A DNA stretch of 64,000 bases from Amycolatopsis alba DSM 44262 (GCF_000384215.1 NZ_KB913032.1:7463605-7527604), one strand, 5' to 3'; positions 52,385 through 62,172 are shown, counted from the stretch's first letter. Translations and numbers: made by a program. The notes: generated by a model not told the origin, from the letters alone.

Positions 52385-53593
52385 ATGTTCACTGGGCGAA
52401 TCGGCGAGCTTGGAGCCATCGAACAGATCAAGGGCGACGTGCTGCATGTGCGGGCGCCGAAGAGCGCGGACCGCGTCCACGACGGCGGATCGGCGTGTGT
52501 CAACGGAGTACGGCTCACCGTACGGCCGGTCGACGGTCTCCTGGAGGCGGTGCTCTCCACGGAAACCCGGCGCCGGTCGACGTTCGACGCGCTTGCCGCC
52601 GGGGACCCCGTCAACGTCGAGACGCCGCTTCAGGTCGGCGACCCGCTGGACGGCCACCTGGTCCAGGGCTACGTCGACGCCGTCGGCAAGGTGATCCGGA
52701 TCGACGACGAAGGCGGTGCCCGCCGGATCTGGCTCCGGCCGCCGCAGCGTTTGCTGGACAGGCTGCTCGCGAAGTCCCCGATCGCCCTCGACGGCGTCAG
52801 CGTGACCATCGCCGAGGTACTGCGTGACCGGATTTCGGTCGTGCTGCTCCCGATGACCCGCTCGGCCACCACACTCGGCGATCTGAAGGCCGGAGACCGG
52901 GTGAATCTGGAACTCGACCTGGTCGGCCGTCTGGCGGAGAAGGCCCATCCTTCGGCGGTGGGCAAGGCATTGCCCCGGCTACCGTGGGCCGGTCGCGTCG
53001 ACGGGCGCTCCGGTGTGGAGAAGGTACTGCGCCAGCTCGCCGCCGGTGGCGGTGTCATCGTCTGGGACCCGGAAACCGAAGGCGAGGGAGACGTCATCTT
53101 CGCCGGCGCCCGGCTCCGGCCCGAATCGTTCACCTTCCTGCTGACCGAGGTCTGCGGCTTTCCCGCGGTGCCGTGCGCGCCGGAAGTGCTGCGGCGCCTC
53201 GAAATCGCGGCGATGCCCGGTGAAGGCGACCGGCAGGGAACGGCATGGTCGATACCGGTCGACCTGGCCGCGGGCACGGGCACCGGCGTCTCCGCGGCCG
53301 AACGCGCCGCCACGGTGCGGAAACTGGCCGATCCGGACGCGACGGCCAAGGACTTTCTGCGTCCAGGGCACGTGTTCCCGCTCGCCGCCCGGCCGGGCTT
53401 GCTCGCAGACCGGTCCGGGCACACCGAAGCGACCGTCGCGTTGTGCGCCGCCGCAGGCCTTCCGCCGGTCGGCGTCTGCTGCGAAGTGATGAACCCCGAC
53501 GGCACGATGGCGGGCAGCGCCGACCTCGAAGTGGCGGCGCTGCGCTGGGGAATGCCTGTGGTGGATATGGCTGATCTGAAAGCGTGGCTCTGA
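52385..53593 (+). CDS. Riboflavin synthase-like/DHBP synthase-like fusion (RibE-RibB)
   Basis: A 402-residue protein. Residues 1 to about 200 form two lumazine-binding barrels beginning MFTGRIGELGAI, and residues about 210-402 a DHBP synthase domain (GHTEATVAL, CCEVMNPDGTMAG). In the first barrel the segment matching E. coli NGCCLTV reads NGVRLTV and GHLMSGH reads GHLVQGY, so Cys48 and His102 are replaced. The second barrel keeps Lys, Ser and Asp. In the RibB part the DEDRENEGD motif reads DPETEGEGD, without Arg37. An FMN riboswitch controls it, but no other rib gene is adjacent. It may be a specialised or reduced-activity paralogue. Confidence 0.88.
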   Translation: MFTGRIGELGAIEQIKGDVLHVRAPKSADRVHDGGSACVNGVRLTVRPVDGLLEAVLSTETRRRSTFDALAAGDPVNVETPLQVGDPLDGHLVQGYVDAVGKVIRIDDEGGARRIWLRPPQRLLDRLLAKSPIALDGVSVTIAEVLRDRISVVLLPMTRSATTLGDLKAGDRVNLELDLVGRLAEKAHPSAVGKALPRLPWAGRVDGRSGVEKVLRQLAAGGGVIVWDPETEGEGDVIFAGARLRPESFTFLLTEVCGFPAVPCAPEVLRRLEIAAMPGEGDRQGTAWSIPVDLAAGTGTGVSAAERAATVRKLADPDATAKDFLRPGHVFPLAARPGLLADRSGHTEATVALCAAAGLPPVGVCCEVMNPDGTMAGSADLEVAALRWGMPVVDMADLKAWL

Positions 53594-53597
53594 CGCA

Positions 53598-53634
53598 GGA
53601 CGGCCCAGGGACTCTAGAGAGCCCTGGGCCGTCC
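53598..53634. terminator. Bidirectional hairpin between the fusion gene and pdxS
   Basis: 13-bp perfect arms GGACGGCCCAGGG (53598-53610 and 53622-53634) with an 11-base loop, between convergent genes, 4 bp after the fusion stop codon. Confidence 0.75.
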
Positions 53635-53648
53635 GAGCGGGCAGACGG

Positions 53649-54563
53649 CTACCAGCCGCGCTCGGCCAGCCGGTGCGGCTCGGGCACATCCGAAACGTTG
53701 ATGCCGACCATCGCTTCCCCGAGGCCGCGCGAGACCTTCGCGATGACGTCCGGGTCGTCGTGGAACGTGGTGGCCTTGACGATCGCCTCGGCGCGCTGCG
53801 CCGGGTTGCCCGCCTTGAAGATGCCGGAACCGACGAACACGCCTTCGGCGCCGAGCTGCATCATCATCGCGGCGTCGGCCGGGGTCGCGATACCGCCCGC
53901 GGTGAACAGCACGACGGGGAGCTTGCCCTTCTCCGCGACCTCCTTGACGAGGTCGTACGGGGCCTGAAGTTCTTTCGCCGCAACATAAAGCTCGTCCTCG
54001 GGCAGCGAGGAGAGGCGACGCAGCTCCGCGCGGATCTTGCGCATGTGCGTGGTCGCGTTCGAGACGTCGCCGGTGCCGGCCTCGCCCTTCGAACGGATCA
54101 TCGCCGCGCCCTCGTTGATCCGGCGCAGCGCCTCACCGAGGTTGGTCGCACCACAGACGAAGGGCACGGTGAAGGCCCACTTGTCGATGTGGTTCTCGTA
54201 GTCGGCCGGGGTCAGCACCTCGGACTCGTCGATGTAGTCGACGCCGAGCGACTGCAGCAGCTGCGCCTCGACGAAGTGGCCGATGCGGGCCTTCGCCATG
54301 ACGGGGATCGAGACGGCCTCGATGATGCCGTCGATCAGATCCGGGTCGCTCATCCGGGCGACGCCGCCCTGCGCGCGGATGTCCGCGGGGACCCGCTCGA
54401 GCGCCATCACCGCGACGGCGCCGGCGTCTTCGGCGATCTTCGCCTGCTCGGCGGTGACCACGTCCATGATCACACCGCCCTTGAGCATCTCCGCCATGCC
54501 GCGCTTGACCCTGGCGGTGCCGGTGAGCGAGATGGTGGCCGTGTTCGTGGAGTCGTCAGACAC
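53649..54563 (-). CDS. pdxS: Pyridoxal 5'-phosphate synthase subunit PdxS
   Basis: A 304-residue TIM-barrel enzyme that builds PLP from ribose 5-phosphate, glyceraldehyde 3-phosphate and ammonia. The active-site lysine lies in [11 protein letters not shown] and the second in [14 protein letters not shown] at 54563 has AAAGG 7 bases upstream. PdxT, its ammonia-supplying partner, is encoded 7.6 kb away. Confidence 0.98.
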   Translation of the reverse strand: MSDDSTNTATISLTGTARVKRGMAEMLKGGVIMDVVTAEQAKIAEDAGAVAVMALERVPADIRAQGGVARMSDPDLIDGIIEAVSIPVMAKARIGHFVEAQLLQSLGVDYIDESEVLTPADYENHIDKWAFTVPFVCGATNLGEALRRINEGAAMIRSKGEAGTGDVSNATTHMRKIRAELRRLSSLPEDELYVAAKELQAPYDLVKEVAEKGKLPVVLFTAGGIATPADAAMMMQLGAEGVFVGSGIFKAGNPAQRAEAIVKATTFHDDPDVIAKVSRGLGEAMVGINVSDVPEPHRLAERGW

Positions 54564-54702
54564 TGCTGGACCTTTCGGAAAGCGCGCGAAGTGGGATGAC
54601 ACCTCCGAGAGTAGGCCGCTTTTGGACCTCTGAAGCAGGCCAGTTCGCGGCGATTTCAGCAGTCCACTGGGTGATCTGGCGCGCACCCGACCCCGCCAGG
54701 GA

Positions 54703-56115
54703 TCAGCGAGCCAGTCCCTGTTCGAAGGCGAACAGGCCGTCCGGGTCGTACTTGCGCGCCACCCGCCGCAGCCGCGGCAGGCTTTCGCCGTAGTACGCCT
54801 TCGCCCAGTCCGGCATCTCCGGGTCGATGTAGTTGACGTACCCGGCCTGCCCGTACTCCCGGCCGAGCTCGTCCCGCACCCGGCCGATCTCCTGCCGCGC
54901 CTTCGCGACGCCACCGTCCAGGCCGCGGGTGATCTGGATGCTGCCCAGTGCCGACCGGTGCGGGAAGCACGACTCGCCCGACGGCACCCGCGCGATCGCG
55001 CCGCCGTACGTGTCCACGATCGAGTACAGCTGCGGATCACTCGTCAGCAACGCCGCCAGCGCGCCGGGGTCGGGCACCGGATGGGTCAGCATCCTCGAAG
55101 TGGCCACGTACTCCCCGCGCTGATCGACAGCGGCGGGAAACTGGACCTCCTCGGCGAAGGAACGCATGGTGGCGAGGTGGCCTTGTTCCTTCACCTCGCG
55201 GGTGAGCGGCTCGGTGCCGACCCGGCGGACGAGGTCGTCGAGCAGCGGATTCAGCTGCACGGCTCGCCCCACGAAACAGCCACCGCAGTTCACCGCGGCC
55301 GATCCGAGGCCCATCCCGGACCACAGTTCGTCCGGCATCGCGGGCTGCCATTCCTGCCACGCCGCGACCAGGTCGGCGAGTACGGCGGGCGGGAAGGTCA
55401 GCGTGAAGTTCGTCAGCGTGCGCGCGGGCTCGGTCTTGAAAACGAACGACGTGACGATGCCGAAGTTGCCACCGCCGCCACCACGCAACGCCCACAGCAG
55501 GTCCGGCGCGGTCTCCGCCGACACCAGGCGCAGCTTCCCGTCCGCGCCGACGAAGCGCACGGACTCGACCCTGTCGCAGGTCAGCCCGTATTTACGGCCC
55601 AGGACGCCGATCCCGCCGCCGAGGGTCAGGCCCGCGATGCCGACCTGCGGGCAACTGCCCGCGGGCAGTGCGCGGCCCGCCGCCGCCAGCGCCTCGTACA
55701 CCCGGCCGAGTACCGCGCCCGCGCCGATCGCCGCCCGTCCACCGGGCAGGATCTCGACGCGCGAAAGCCGCGACAGATCGACGATGAGCCCTCTGTCCAC
55801 TATGGAATAGCCGACGTAACTGTGCCCGCCGGAGCGGGCCGCGATCGGAATCCGCAGCCTGGCCGCGAAATCCACACAGCGCCGGACGTCGTCCTCGTTC
55901 GCACATACTGCGACACCGGCAGGCAGCCGATGGTCGTACAGCGAAAAAAATCCGAGCCTCGCCTTGTCGTAGCCGGGGTCTCCCGGCCGGAACAGCGTGC
56001 CCGCCAATCTGGCGCGCAGCCGCTCCCATTCGTCCCCGCCGTCGGGCAAGGGCACCGCCGCGAGCACCGGGACCGCGCCTGCCAGCCGTAACACCGTTCG
56101 CCTGTCGAGCTCCAT
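54703..56115 (-). CDS. Secreted FAD-linked oxidase (berberine-bridge enzyme-like)
   Basis: A 470-residue VAO-family oxidase. The N-terminus [20 protein letters not shown] looks like a Tat signal. FAD is probably attached at two points: His98 in [12 protein letters not shown] and Cys155 in [25 protein letters not shown] is the nucleotide-binding turn and the C-terminal BBE segment YVNYIDPEM is present. Relatives oxidise sugars or alkaloid-like products. Substrate unknown. Confidence 0.93.
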   Translation of the reverse strand: MELDRRTVLRLAGAVPVLAAVPLPDGGDEWERLRARLAGTLFRPGDPGYDKARLGFFSLYDHRLPAGVAVCANEDDVRRCVDFAARLRIPIAARSGGHSYVGYSIVDRGLIVDLSRLSRVEILPGGRAAIGAGAVLGRVYEALAAAGRALPAGSCPQVGIAGLTLGGGIGVLGRKYGLTCDRVESVRFVGADGKLRLVSAETAPDLLWALRGGGGGNFGIVTSFVFKTEPARTLTNFTLTFPPAVLADLVAAWQEWQPAMPDELWSGMGLGSAAVNCGGCFVGRAVQLNPLLDDLVRRVGTEPLTREVKEQGHLATMRSFAEEVQFPAAVDQRGEYVATSRMLTHPVPDPGALAALLTSDPQLYSIVDTYGGAIARVPSGESCFPHRSALGSIQITRGLDGGVAKARQEIGRVRDELGREYGQAGYVNYIDPEMPDWAKAYYGESLPRLRRVARKYDPDGLFAFEQGLAR

Positions 56116-56290
56116 CGCTCATCCCCCACCGTCGGATTCGGTTCGGATTCGCCTCCGGGTGTCCGCCATCGAGCATAACGGCGCGTCGACATTCGGGGGG
56201 TCCCTCGCCGGTCACCTTGCCGCGATGGCCGTCGCGGGTGTGTGATCGAGGACACACTTGTACGCGTCATCGCGTGGTGAGGAGACCGGC

Positions 56291-58399
56291 ATGGCCGACA
56301 AACAGAGCAAGAACGGAGACTCCGGGGCCGCCGTCGCTGTGGACGACCCGGCGAAAGTACGCAACGTCGTCCTGGTCGGCCCGTCAGGATCAGGCAAGAC
56401 GACACTCGCCGAAGCACTGCTCGCCGCGTCCGGCACGGTGACGCGGGCGGGCTCCGTCGTGGAGGGGACCACGGTCTGCGACCACGACCCCGCCGCGGTC
56501 CGGCAGCAACGGTCGGTCGGCCTTTCGGTCGCGCCGGTGCTGCACCAGGACCACAAGATCAACCTCATCGACACCCCCGGCTACGCCGATTTCGTCGGCG
56601 AACTACGTGCCGGGCTCCGCGCCGCCGACGCGGCGCTGTTCGTGGTCTGCGCGGCGGAAGGCGTCGACGCGGCCACGGTCGCGGTCTGGGAAGAGTGCGC
56701 CGCCGTCGGAATGCCGCGGGCGGTGGTCGTCTCCCGGCTGGACCATCATCGCGCCGACCTCGAAGGCGAGATCGCGGCCTGCCAGGCCGCCTTCGGTTCC
56801 GGTGTCCTTCCGCTGTACCTGCCCGCGCGCGACGGGCTCGTCGGGCTCATCACGCGCCGCTACTTCGACTACTCGAAGGGCTTCCCGCCAGAGATCGGCG
56901 AGCCGGACGGGGACGATCTCGCCCGGATGACCGAGGCACGCAACGAATTGATCGAAGGTGTCATCGCCGAGAGCGAGGACGAGTCCCTGATGGACCGGTA
57001 CCTCTCCGGCGAGGAGATCCCCGAAGACACCCTGATCGCGGACCTCGAGACCGCCGTCGCCCGCGGCTCCTTCCATCCGGTGATCCCGGTGTGCGCGACG
57101 ACCGGGATCGGGATCGCCGAAGTCCTCGACGGGATCGTGCGCGCGTTCCCCTCACCGCTGGAGCACGTCCCGCCGGAAGTCACCTCACCCAACGGTGAGC
57201 CGCACGCGGGTCTCCGCGCCGACCCCGACGGTCCCTTGGCGGCCGAGGTGGTCCGGACCGCGGTCGACTCCTACGTCGGCCGGGTGTCGCTGGTGCGGGT
57301 GTTCTCCGGGACGCTCCGCCCGGAGCGGCCTGTGCACGTCTCGGGCCACGGTCTCACCGAACGCGGGCACGAAGACCACGACGCTGACGAACGGGTCGCG
57401 CATCTGTACTCACCGCTCGGCGCGAACCTGCGCGAAGTGCCGTACTGCGTCGCGGGCGACCTCTGCGCGCTCACCAAGGTCGGCTCGGCCGAGACGGGCG
57501 ACACCGTCTCCTCACCCGAAGAACCGCTGATCATGAAACCGTGGACCATGCCGGAACCGCTGCTGCCGGTCGCCGTCATCGCGAAGACGCGCAGCGACGA
57601 GGACACGCTGGCACGCAACCTTTCCCGGCTCGTCGCGGGCGATCCGACGCTGCGGCTGGACCGCAACGCCGAGACCAACCAGCTCGTGCTGTGGTGCATG
57701 GGCGAGGCCCACGCCGACGTCGTGCTGTCGCGGCTGCGCGCGGGAGGCGCCGACGTGGACACCGAACCCGTCCGCATCAGCCTGCGTTCGACCTTCGCCG
57801 GACCGGGGCGTGGGCACGGGCGGCACGTCAAGCAGTCCGGCGGGCACGGCCAGTTCGCCGTCTGCGACATCGAAGTCCAGCCGCTGCCGAGGGGTTCGGG
57901 TTTCGAATTCGTGGACAAGGTCGTCGGCGGTTCGGTGCCCCACCAGTTCATCCCGAGCGTCGAGAAGGGGGTCCGGGCCCAGGCTCAGCGAGGGCTCCTC
58001 GACGGCCATCCGCTGATCGACATCCGCGTGACGCTCGTCGACGGGAAAGCGCACAGTGTCGACTCGTCGGACGCCGCTTTCCAGACGGCAGGCGCGCTGG
58101 CGCTGAAGGAGGCCGCCGCCGCGGGCAAGATCGCGTTGCTCGAACCGCTCGAAGAAGTGGCCGTGCGGCTTCCGGACGAGCATCTGGGCACCGTGCTGGG
58201 TGACCTCTCGTCCCGGCGGGGCCGCGTGCTCGGCACCGAATCGGACGAGGGCGGCCGCACGATCATCCACGCCGAGGTCCCCGCGGTGGAGCTCCTGCGC
58301 TACGCCATCGACCTGCGTTCACTGACCTCGGGCACGGCGACGTTCACCCGCAGGCACGCCCGGTTCGAGCCGATGCCGGAAGGAGCGATCGCGACCTAG
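56291..58399 (+). CDS. EF-G2-like translational GTPase (FusA2 type)
   Basis: A 702-residue protein with EF-G architecture. P-loop GPSGSGKTT (30-38); G3 DTPGYADF, with Tyr98 in place of the catalytic His; G4 SRLD rather than NKxD; domains II to V follow (HVKQSGGHGQFAVC is the domain IV start). EF-G2 of mycobacteria shares these departures and is reported not to drive translocation. ATG at 56291 has GAGGAGA upstream. It is convergent with the XdhC-like gene by 4 bp. Confidence 0.92.
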   Translation: MADKQSKNGDSGAAVAVDDPAKVRNVVLVGPSGSGKTTLAEALLAASGTVTRAGSVVEGTTVCDHDPAAVRQQRSVGLSVAPVLHQDHKINLIDTPGYADFVGELRAGLRAADAALFVVCAAEGVDAATVAVWEECAAVGMPRAVVVSRLDHHRADLEGEIAACQAAFGSGVLPLYLPARDGLVGLITRRYFDYSKGFPPEIGEPDGDDLARMTEARNELIEGVIAESEDESLMDRYLSGEEIPEDTLIADLETAVARGSFHPVIPVCATTGIGIAEVLDGIVRAFPSPLEHVPPEVTSPNGEPHAGLRADPDGPLAAEVVRTAVDSYVGRVSLVRVFSGTLRPERPVHVSGHGLTERGHEDHDADERVAHLYSPLGANLREVPYCVAGDLCALTKVGSAETGDTVSSPEEPLIMKPWTMPEPLLPVAVIAKTRSDEDTLARNLSRLVAGDPTLRLDRNAETNQLVLWCMGEAHADVVLSRLRAGGADVDTEPVRISLRSTFAGPGRGHGRHVKQSGGHGQFAVCDIEVQPLPRGSGFEFVDKVVGGSVPHQFIPSVEKGVRAQAQRGLLDGHPLIDIRVTLVDGKAHSVDSSDAAFQTAGALALKEAAAAGKIALLEPLEEVAVRLPDEHLGTVLGDLSSRRGRVLGTESDEGGRTIIHAEVPAVELLRYAIDLRSLTSGTATFTRRHARFEPMPEGAIAT

Positions 58400-58854
58400 A
58401 ACTCGAAGCCGCCTGGCCGGCCGTTCCGGTCCGCCACCAGGCCGGCCAGGGTGGCGACGGCGATTTCGGGCGGCGTGCGGGAGCCGATGTTGAGCCCGAC
58501 CGGGCGATGCACGCGGGCGATCTCGTCGTCCGGAACCCCCAGCGCCTCGAGCGCGGCCACATGCGGACCGGCGTGACGCGGGTTCCCCAGCACCCCGACC
58601 CACCGGGTCGGGCGGTCGAGTACGGCCTTGAGTGCTTCGCCGAGCTCGGGCCGGTTGTGATCGGTGACGACCACGTCGGTGTCCGGTCCGAGTTCCGGCA
58701 CCGTCGTGAGGGACTCGAAGTCGCCGTCGACGTCCGTCACCCGTGCGCCGTCCGGATCGAACAACACCGGCGTGTAGCCGAGATCCTTGCCGTAGCGCAG
58801 AAGGAACGACGCCACCGGCGTCGCGAACACGGCCAGCAGAACGCGATCGCTCAC
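58396..58854 (-). CDS. XdhC-like Rossmann domain protein
   Basis: A 152-residue protein resembling only the C-terminal Rossmann half of XdhC/CoxI (VGVLGNPRHAGPHVAAL, RVHRPVGLNIGSRTPPEIAVATLA). Full proteins help insert molybdenum cofactor into xanthine-dehydrogenase-type enzymes; the usual N-terminal half with its Cys is absent, and no molybdoenzyme gene is near. GTG with GGAGG 8 bases upstream. Confidence 0.85.
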   Translation of the reverse strand: MSDRVLLAVFATPVASFLLRYGKDLGYTPVLFDPDGARVTDVDGDFESLTTVPELGPDTDVVVTDHNRPELGEALKAVLDRPTRWVGVLGNPRHAGPHVAALEALGVPDDEIARVHRPVGLNIGSRTPPEIAVATLAGLVADRNGRPGGFEF

Positions 58855-58866
58855 GGTTTCGTCCTC

Positions 58867-59349
58867 CTAAAGGTCGGGCTCGGCGATTTCGAAGTATTCC
58901 GGGAGCCGGGCGGTACCGGCGAGGCCGAAGTAGCGGACCTTCCGGCGACGCCGCAGGTGCAGCGTGTCCCGGACGGCGTCGTTGTGCACGCGCCGCGCGA
59001 TGACGACCCGGTGCTCGGCGTCGGTGAGCTCTTCGGCCAGTGGCGGCGGCAAGGTCGTGCGGTCGACACGCGCCAGCCTCAGCGTCAGCTCGCTCTCTTC
59101 GGCTTCGCGATCCGGCCTCTTCGCCCGCTCGGCACGCTCGGCCAGCGCGCGCAGTTCCTCGTCTCCCAGGATCGCGGCGGCCGCCCTGGCGACGACGGCG
59201 CGCCGCGCGAGAGCCGCGTCCAGCGCCGCCCAGCCCGCGTCCGTGCGGACGTGCAGCCGGTCCAGCCGGTTCGCCGTGGCGAGCAGGAACAACCCGCCCA
59301 GCACCACGATCGCGGCCGCCAGACCGCCGATCCACACCCAGGTCGTCAT
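58867..59349 (-). CDS. Conserved single-span membrane protein upstream of XdhC-like gene
   Basis: A 160-residue protein with one N-terminal helix (WIGGLAAAIVVLGGLFLLAT) and a helical cytoplasmic part rich in Ala, Arg and Glu with VHNDAVRDTLHLRRRRKVRY. The layout recalls LemA-like proteins and the gene downstream of pimA in other actinobacteria. No function assigned. The start overlaps pimA by 4 bp. Confidence 0.75.
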   Translation of the reverse strand: MTTWVWIGGLAAAIVVLGGLFLLATANRLDRLHVRTDAGWAALDAALARRAVVARAAAAILGDEELRALAERAERAKRPDREAEESELTLRLARVDRTTLPPPLAEELTDAEHRVVIARRVHNDAVRDTLHLRRRRKVRYFGLAGTARLPEYFEIAEPDL

Positions 59350-60491
59350 CGGCTGAACTCGCGTTCCCCCGCGCCGACCCGCCGGGGATCGGCGGCGATC
59401 GCCGTCTCGTACACCCGCAGGACCTGCGTGGTGACCACGGACCAGTCGAACATCGCGACCCGTTCCCCCGCGGCCGCTGCCAGCGAGGCCCGGCGTGCCG
59501 GGTCGCCGAGCAGCTCGCGCAGCCCGTCGGCCAGCGCCGCCGCGTCGCCGGTTTCGGTCAGCATCCCGGCCTTGCCGTCGTCGAGGACCCGGCGGAACGA
59601 GTCCAGCCCGCTCGCCAGCACCGGGGTGCCCGCCGCCATCGCCTCGGTGAGGATCATCCCGAAACTCTCGCCGCCCGTGTTCGGCGCGCAGTAGACGTCG
59701 ACGCTGCGCAACGCACGCGCCTTCGTCGCGTCGTCGACCTGGCCGAGCAGGTCGATATGCGGCGCCAGTTCCGGGCCCGCCTCGCGGCGCAACTGGTCGG
59801 CGTCGCCACGGCCGACGACCAGCAGCCGCAGCTCCTCGAACTCCGGCAGCAGCATCCGCAACGCCTCCAGCAGCACACTCATCCCCTTGCGGGACTCGGT
59901 GTACCGCCCGACGAACCCGACGGTGCCGCCCGCTCGCGGATAGCCGTCCAGCGGGAGCGCGCGGGAGAAGAAGTCGACGTCGACGCCGTTGGGCACCTCG
60001 ACCGCGTCACCGCCGGCGTGCTCGACCTGGACCCGGCGGGCCAGCGCCGACACCGCGATCCGCGCGGTGATCTTCTCCAGCAGCGGCCGCAGCACCGGCT
60101 GGAACGCGGCGAGCGTGCGCGAACGGGTCGTCGCGGTGTGGAAGGTCGCGACGATCGGCCCGTCCGCGACCTTCAGCGCCAGCAGGGAAAGGCTCGGTGC
60201 GGCGGGTTCGTGCAGGTGCAGGACGTCGAAGTCGCCGTCGCGAATCCACCGCCGCACGCGGGCGTAGGACACCGGGCCGAACTGCAGCCGCGCGACCGAG
60301 CCGTTGTACGGGATCCCTAGCGCCTTCCCCGCGGGGACCACGAAATCCGGCACGTCGGAGTCTTCGTCCGCCGGAGCGAGGACCGAGACCTCGTGCCCGC
60401 GCGCGAGAAGCGCCTTCGCGAGATCGATGACATGGCCCTGCACACCGCCCGGCACGTCGAACGAGTACGGGCAGACGATCCCGATCTTCAT
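59346..60491 (-). CDS. pimA: Phosphatidylinositol alpha-mannosyltransferase PimA
   Basis: A 381-residue GT4 glycosyltransferase that adds the first mannose from GDP-mannose to phosphatidylinositol at the inner membrane face. It begins MKIGIVCPYSFDVPGGVQGH and holds the nucleotide-binding GRYTESRKGMSVLLEAL and the GESFGMILTEAMA motif. ATG at 60491 matches the start of other PimA proteins. The acyltransferase and PI-phosphate synthase genes lie upstream in one operon. Confidence 0.96.
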   Translation of the reverse strand: MKIGIVCPYSFDVPGGVQGHVIDLAKALLARGHEVSVLAPADEDSDVPDFVVPAGKALGIPYNGSVARLQFGPVSYARVRRWIRDGDFDVLHLHEPAAPSLSLLALKVADGPIVATFHTATTRSRTLAAFQPVLRPLLEKITARIAVSALARRVQVEHAGGDAVEVPNGVDVDFFSRALPLDGYPRAGGTVGFVGRYTESRKGMSVLLEALRMLLPEFEELRLLVVGRGDADQLRREAGPELAPHIDLLGQVDDATKARALRSVDVYCAPNTGGESFGMILTEAMAAGTPVLASGLDSFRRVLDDGKAGMLTETGDAAALADGLRELLGDPARRASLAAAAGERVAMFDWSVVTTQVLRVYETAIAADPRRVGAGEREFSR

Positions 60492-60513
60492 GACCCGCGC
60501 CTGAGCCATCGGC

Positions 60514-61431
60514 TCAACTCGCTTCGCCGAGGGCGGCTTGTTCCCCGGCTTCGAAGTCGGAGAGCCAGAACTTCTGCATCATGTGCCAGTCGGCCGGATG
60601 CGCGGCGATGTCACCGGCGAAGATGTCCGCCAGCGCCTGGGTGGCCGCCGGGACCTCGGACCGGTTCGTGACGCGGATCCGCGGATGCAGCCGGATCTGC
60701 CAGCCGTCCTCGGTGAACCAGCAGCCCGCGGGGATCAGCGCGGCACCGGTGGTGGCGGCCAGCCGGGCCGGTCCGCCCGGCATCCGGGTCTGCTCGCCGA
60801 AGAACTTGACCGGTACCCCGGAGTTCGTCAGGTCCCTGTCCCCCACCAGGCAGATCGCCTTGTTCTCCCGCAGCCGCTTCAGCAGCACGCGCATCGCGGA
60901 GCTGTCGCCGGTCAGCGGCACGATCTCGAAACCGAGAGATTCCCGGTAGGACACGAACCGCTGGTACAGCGACTCGGGTTTCAGCCGCTCCGCGACCGTG
61001 GTGAAACCGCCGAGATAGTCCGCGAGCCAGACGCCGGCGGCGTCCCAGTTCCCGCTGTGCGGCAGCGCCATCACCGCGCCGTTGCCCTCGGCGAGGGCCG
61101 CGTCGAGGTTCTCCACCCCGGTGATCGACTGGGCGACCTTGCGGCTGACCTCCTTGTGGTCCATCGAGGGCAGCCTGAACATCTCGTGCCAATAGCGCGC
61201 GTAGGAGCGCATCGCGCGGCGGGTCAGTTCGTCGAGTTCGACGCCGTCGGCCTGCGGTACGACCCTGGCGAGGTTGCTCCGCAACTGACGCACGCCGCCG
61301 CCGTCACGCCGGACGGCGAGATCGGCGCCCAGTCCGAAGGTCACCGCGCCGGCCGACTCCGGCAGCCAGCGCGCGAGCCGCCAGCCCGCCGCGTAGCCGA
61401 AGTCGCCGAGCCGCTGGGAGAACCCGCTCAT
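60514..61431 (-). CDS. PIM acyltransferase (PatA-like)
   Basis: A 305-residue membrane-associated acyltransferase of the lipid A acyltransferase family. The catalytic HSGNWD (Hx4D) is visible at about residue 128 and GDRDLTNSGVPV follows. In this operon it should acylate the mannose of PIM1 (Rv2611c-like). ATG overlaps the pgsA-type stop codon (ATGA). Confidence 0.93.
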   Translation of the reverse strand: MSGFSQRLGDFGYAAGWRLARWLPESAGAVTFGLGADLAVRRDGGGVRQLRSNLARVVPQADGVELDELTRRAMRSYARYWHEMFRLPSMDHKEVSRKVAQSITGVENLDAALAEGNGAVMALPHSGNWDAAGVWLADYLGGFTTVAERLKPESLYQRFVSYRESLGFEIVPLTGDSSAMRVLLKRLRENKAICLVGDRDLTNSGVPVKFFGEQTRMPGGPARLAATTGAALIPAGCWFTEDGWQIRLHPRIRVTNRSEVPAATQALADIFAGDIAAHPADWHMMQKFWLSDFEAGEQAALGEAS

Positions 61432-62069
61432 GCCCCGCCCTCCGCGGCGGGTGGCGCGGCCGCCTTGGCCGCCCGCGCCGCCTTGGCCACCGCGGCCGTC
61501 CGCTGCAGCAGGGTGATCGCCGAGAGCACCGCGAGCAGCCAGAGCGTGATGTCCACGGTGTACGGAACGCCCAGACCATGCAGTCCGGTTCCCACCAGGG
61601 CGATGATCAGCCGTTCGGCTCGTTCGACGAGCCCGCCGTCCGCTTCGAGCCCGGAAGCCTCGGCCCTGGCCTTGACGTACGAGATGACCTGCGCCAGCAC
61701 CAGGCAGATCAACGCGGCGGCCGCGGCCGGGCGGTTGTCGTCGTGGACGAAGCACCACCACGCGATCGCGGCGAACAACGCGCCGTCGACCAGTCTGTCG
61801 CAGGTCGCGTCGAGGACGGCCCCGAACGCCGTGCCGTACCCGCGGGCGCGGGCCATCGCGCCGTCGAGCAGGTCCAGCATCGCGAAGCCCCAGACGGTGA
61901 AGGTGCCCCACAGCAGCATGTCGTTGGGAAAGAACCCGAGTGCGCAGAGAACCGCCCCGGCCGTGCCGATGACGGTCATCGCGTTCGGGGTCAGACCGGC
62001 GCGCACGAGCACCTTCCCCATCGGGTCGGTGACGCGGGAAACGGAGGCGCGCGCGAAAATGTTGAGCAT
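61428..62069 (-). CDS. pgsA: Phosphatidylinositol phosphate synthase
   Basis: A 213-residue CDP-alcohol phosphatidyltransferase with six helices. The motif DGx2ARx8Gx3Dx3D is exact: LLDGAMARARGYGTAFGAVL then DATCDR. Together with pimA and the acyltransferase it should make phosphatidylinositol phosphate from CDP-diacylglycerol and inositol phosphate, the first step to PIMs. ATG at 62069. Confidence 0.95.
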   Translation of the reverse strand: MLNIFARASVSRVTDPMGKVLVRAGLTPNAMTVIGTAGAVLCALGFFPNDMLLWGTFTVWGFAMLDLLDGAMARARGYGTAFGAVLDATCDRLVDGALFAAIAWWCFVHDDNRPAAAAALICLVLAQVISYVKARAEASGLEADGGLVERAERLIIALVGTGLHGLGVPYTVDITLWLLAVLSAITLLQRTAAVAKAARAAKAAAPPAAEGGA

Positions 62070-62172
62070 CGGTTCTTCAGGTGCACCTAAGCAGCAGGGT
62101 CGGGTGGCCGCTCGAAGCCTATCCACCCGCACCGACACCCGTCGTCGCGCCCGCCCCTGGAGCGGCTCCCGG

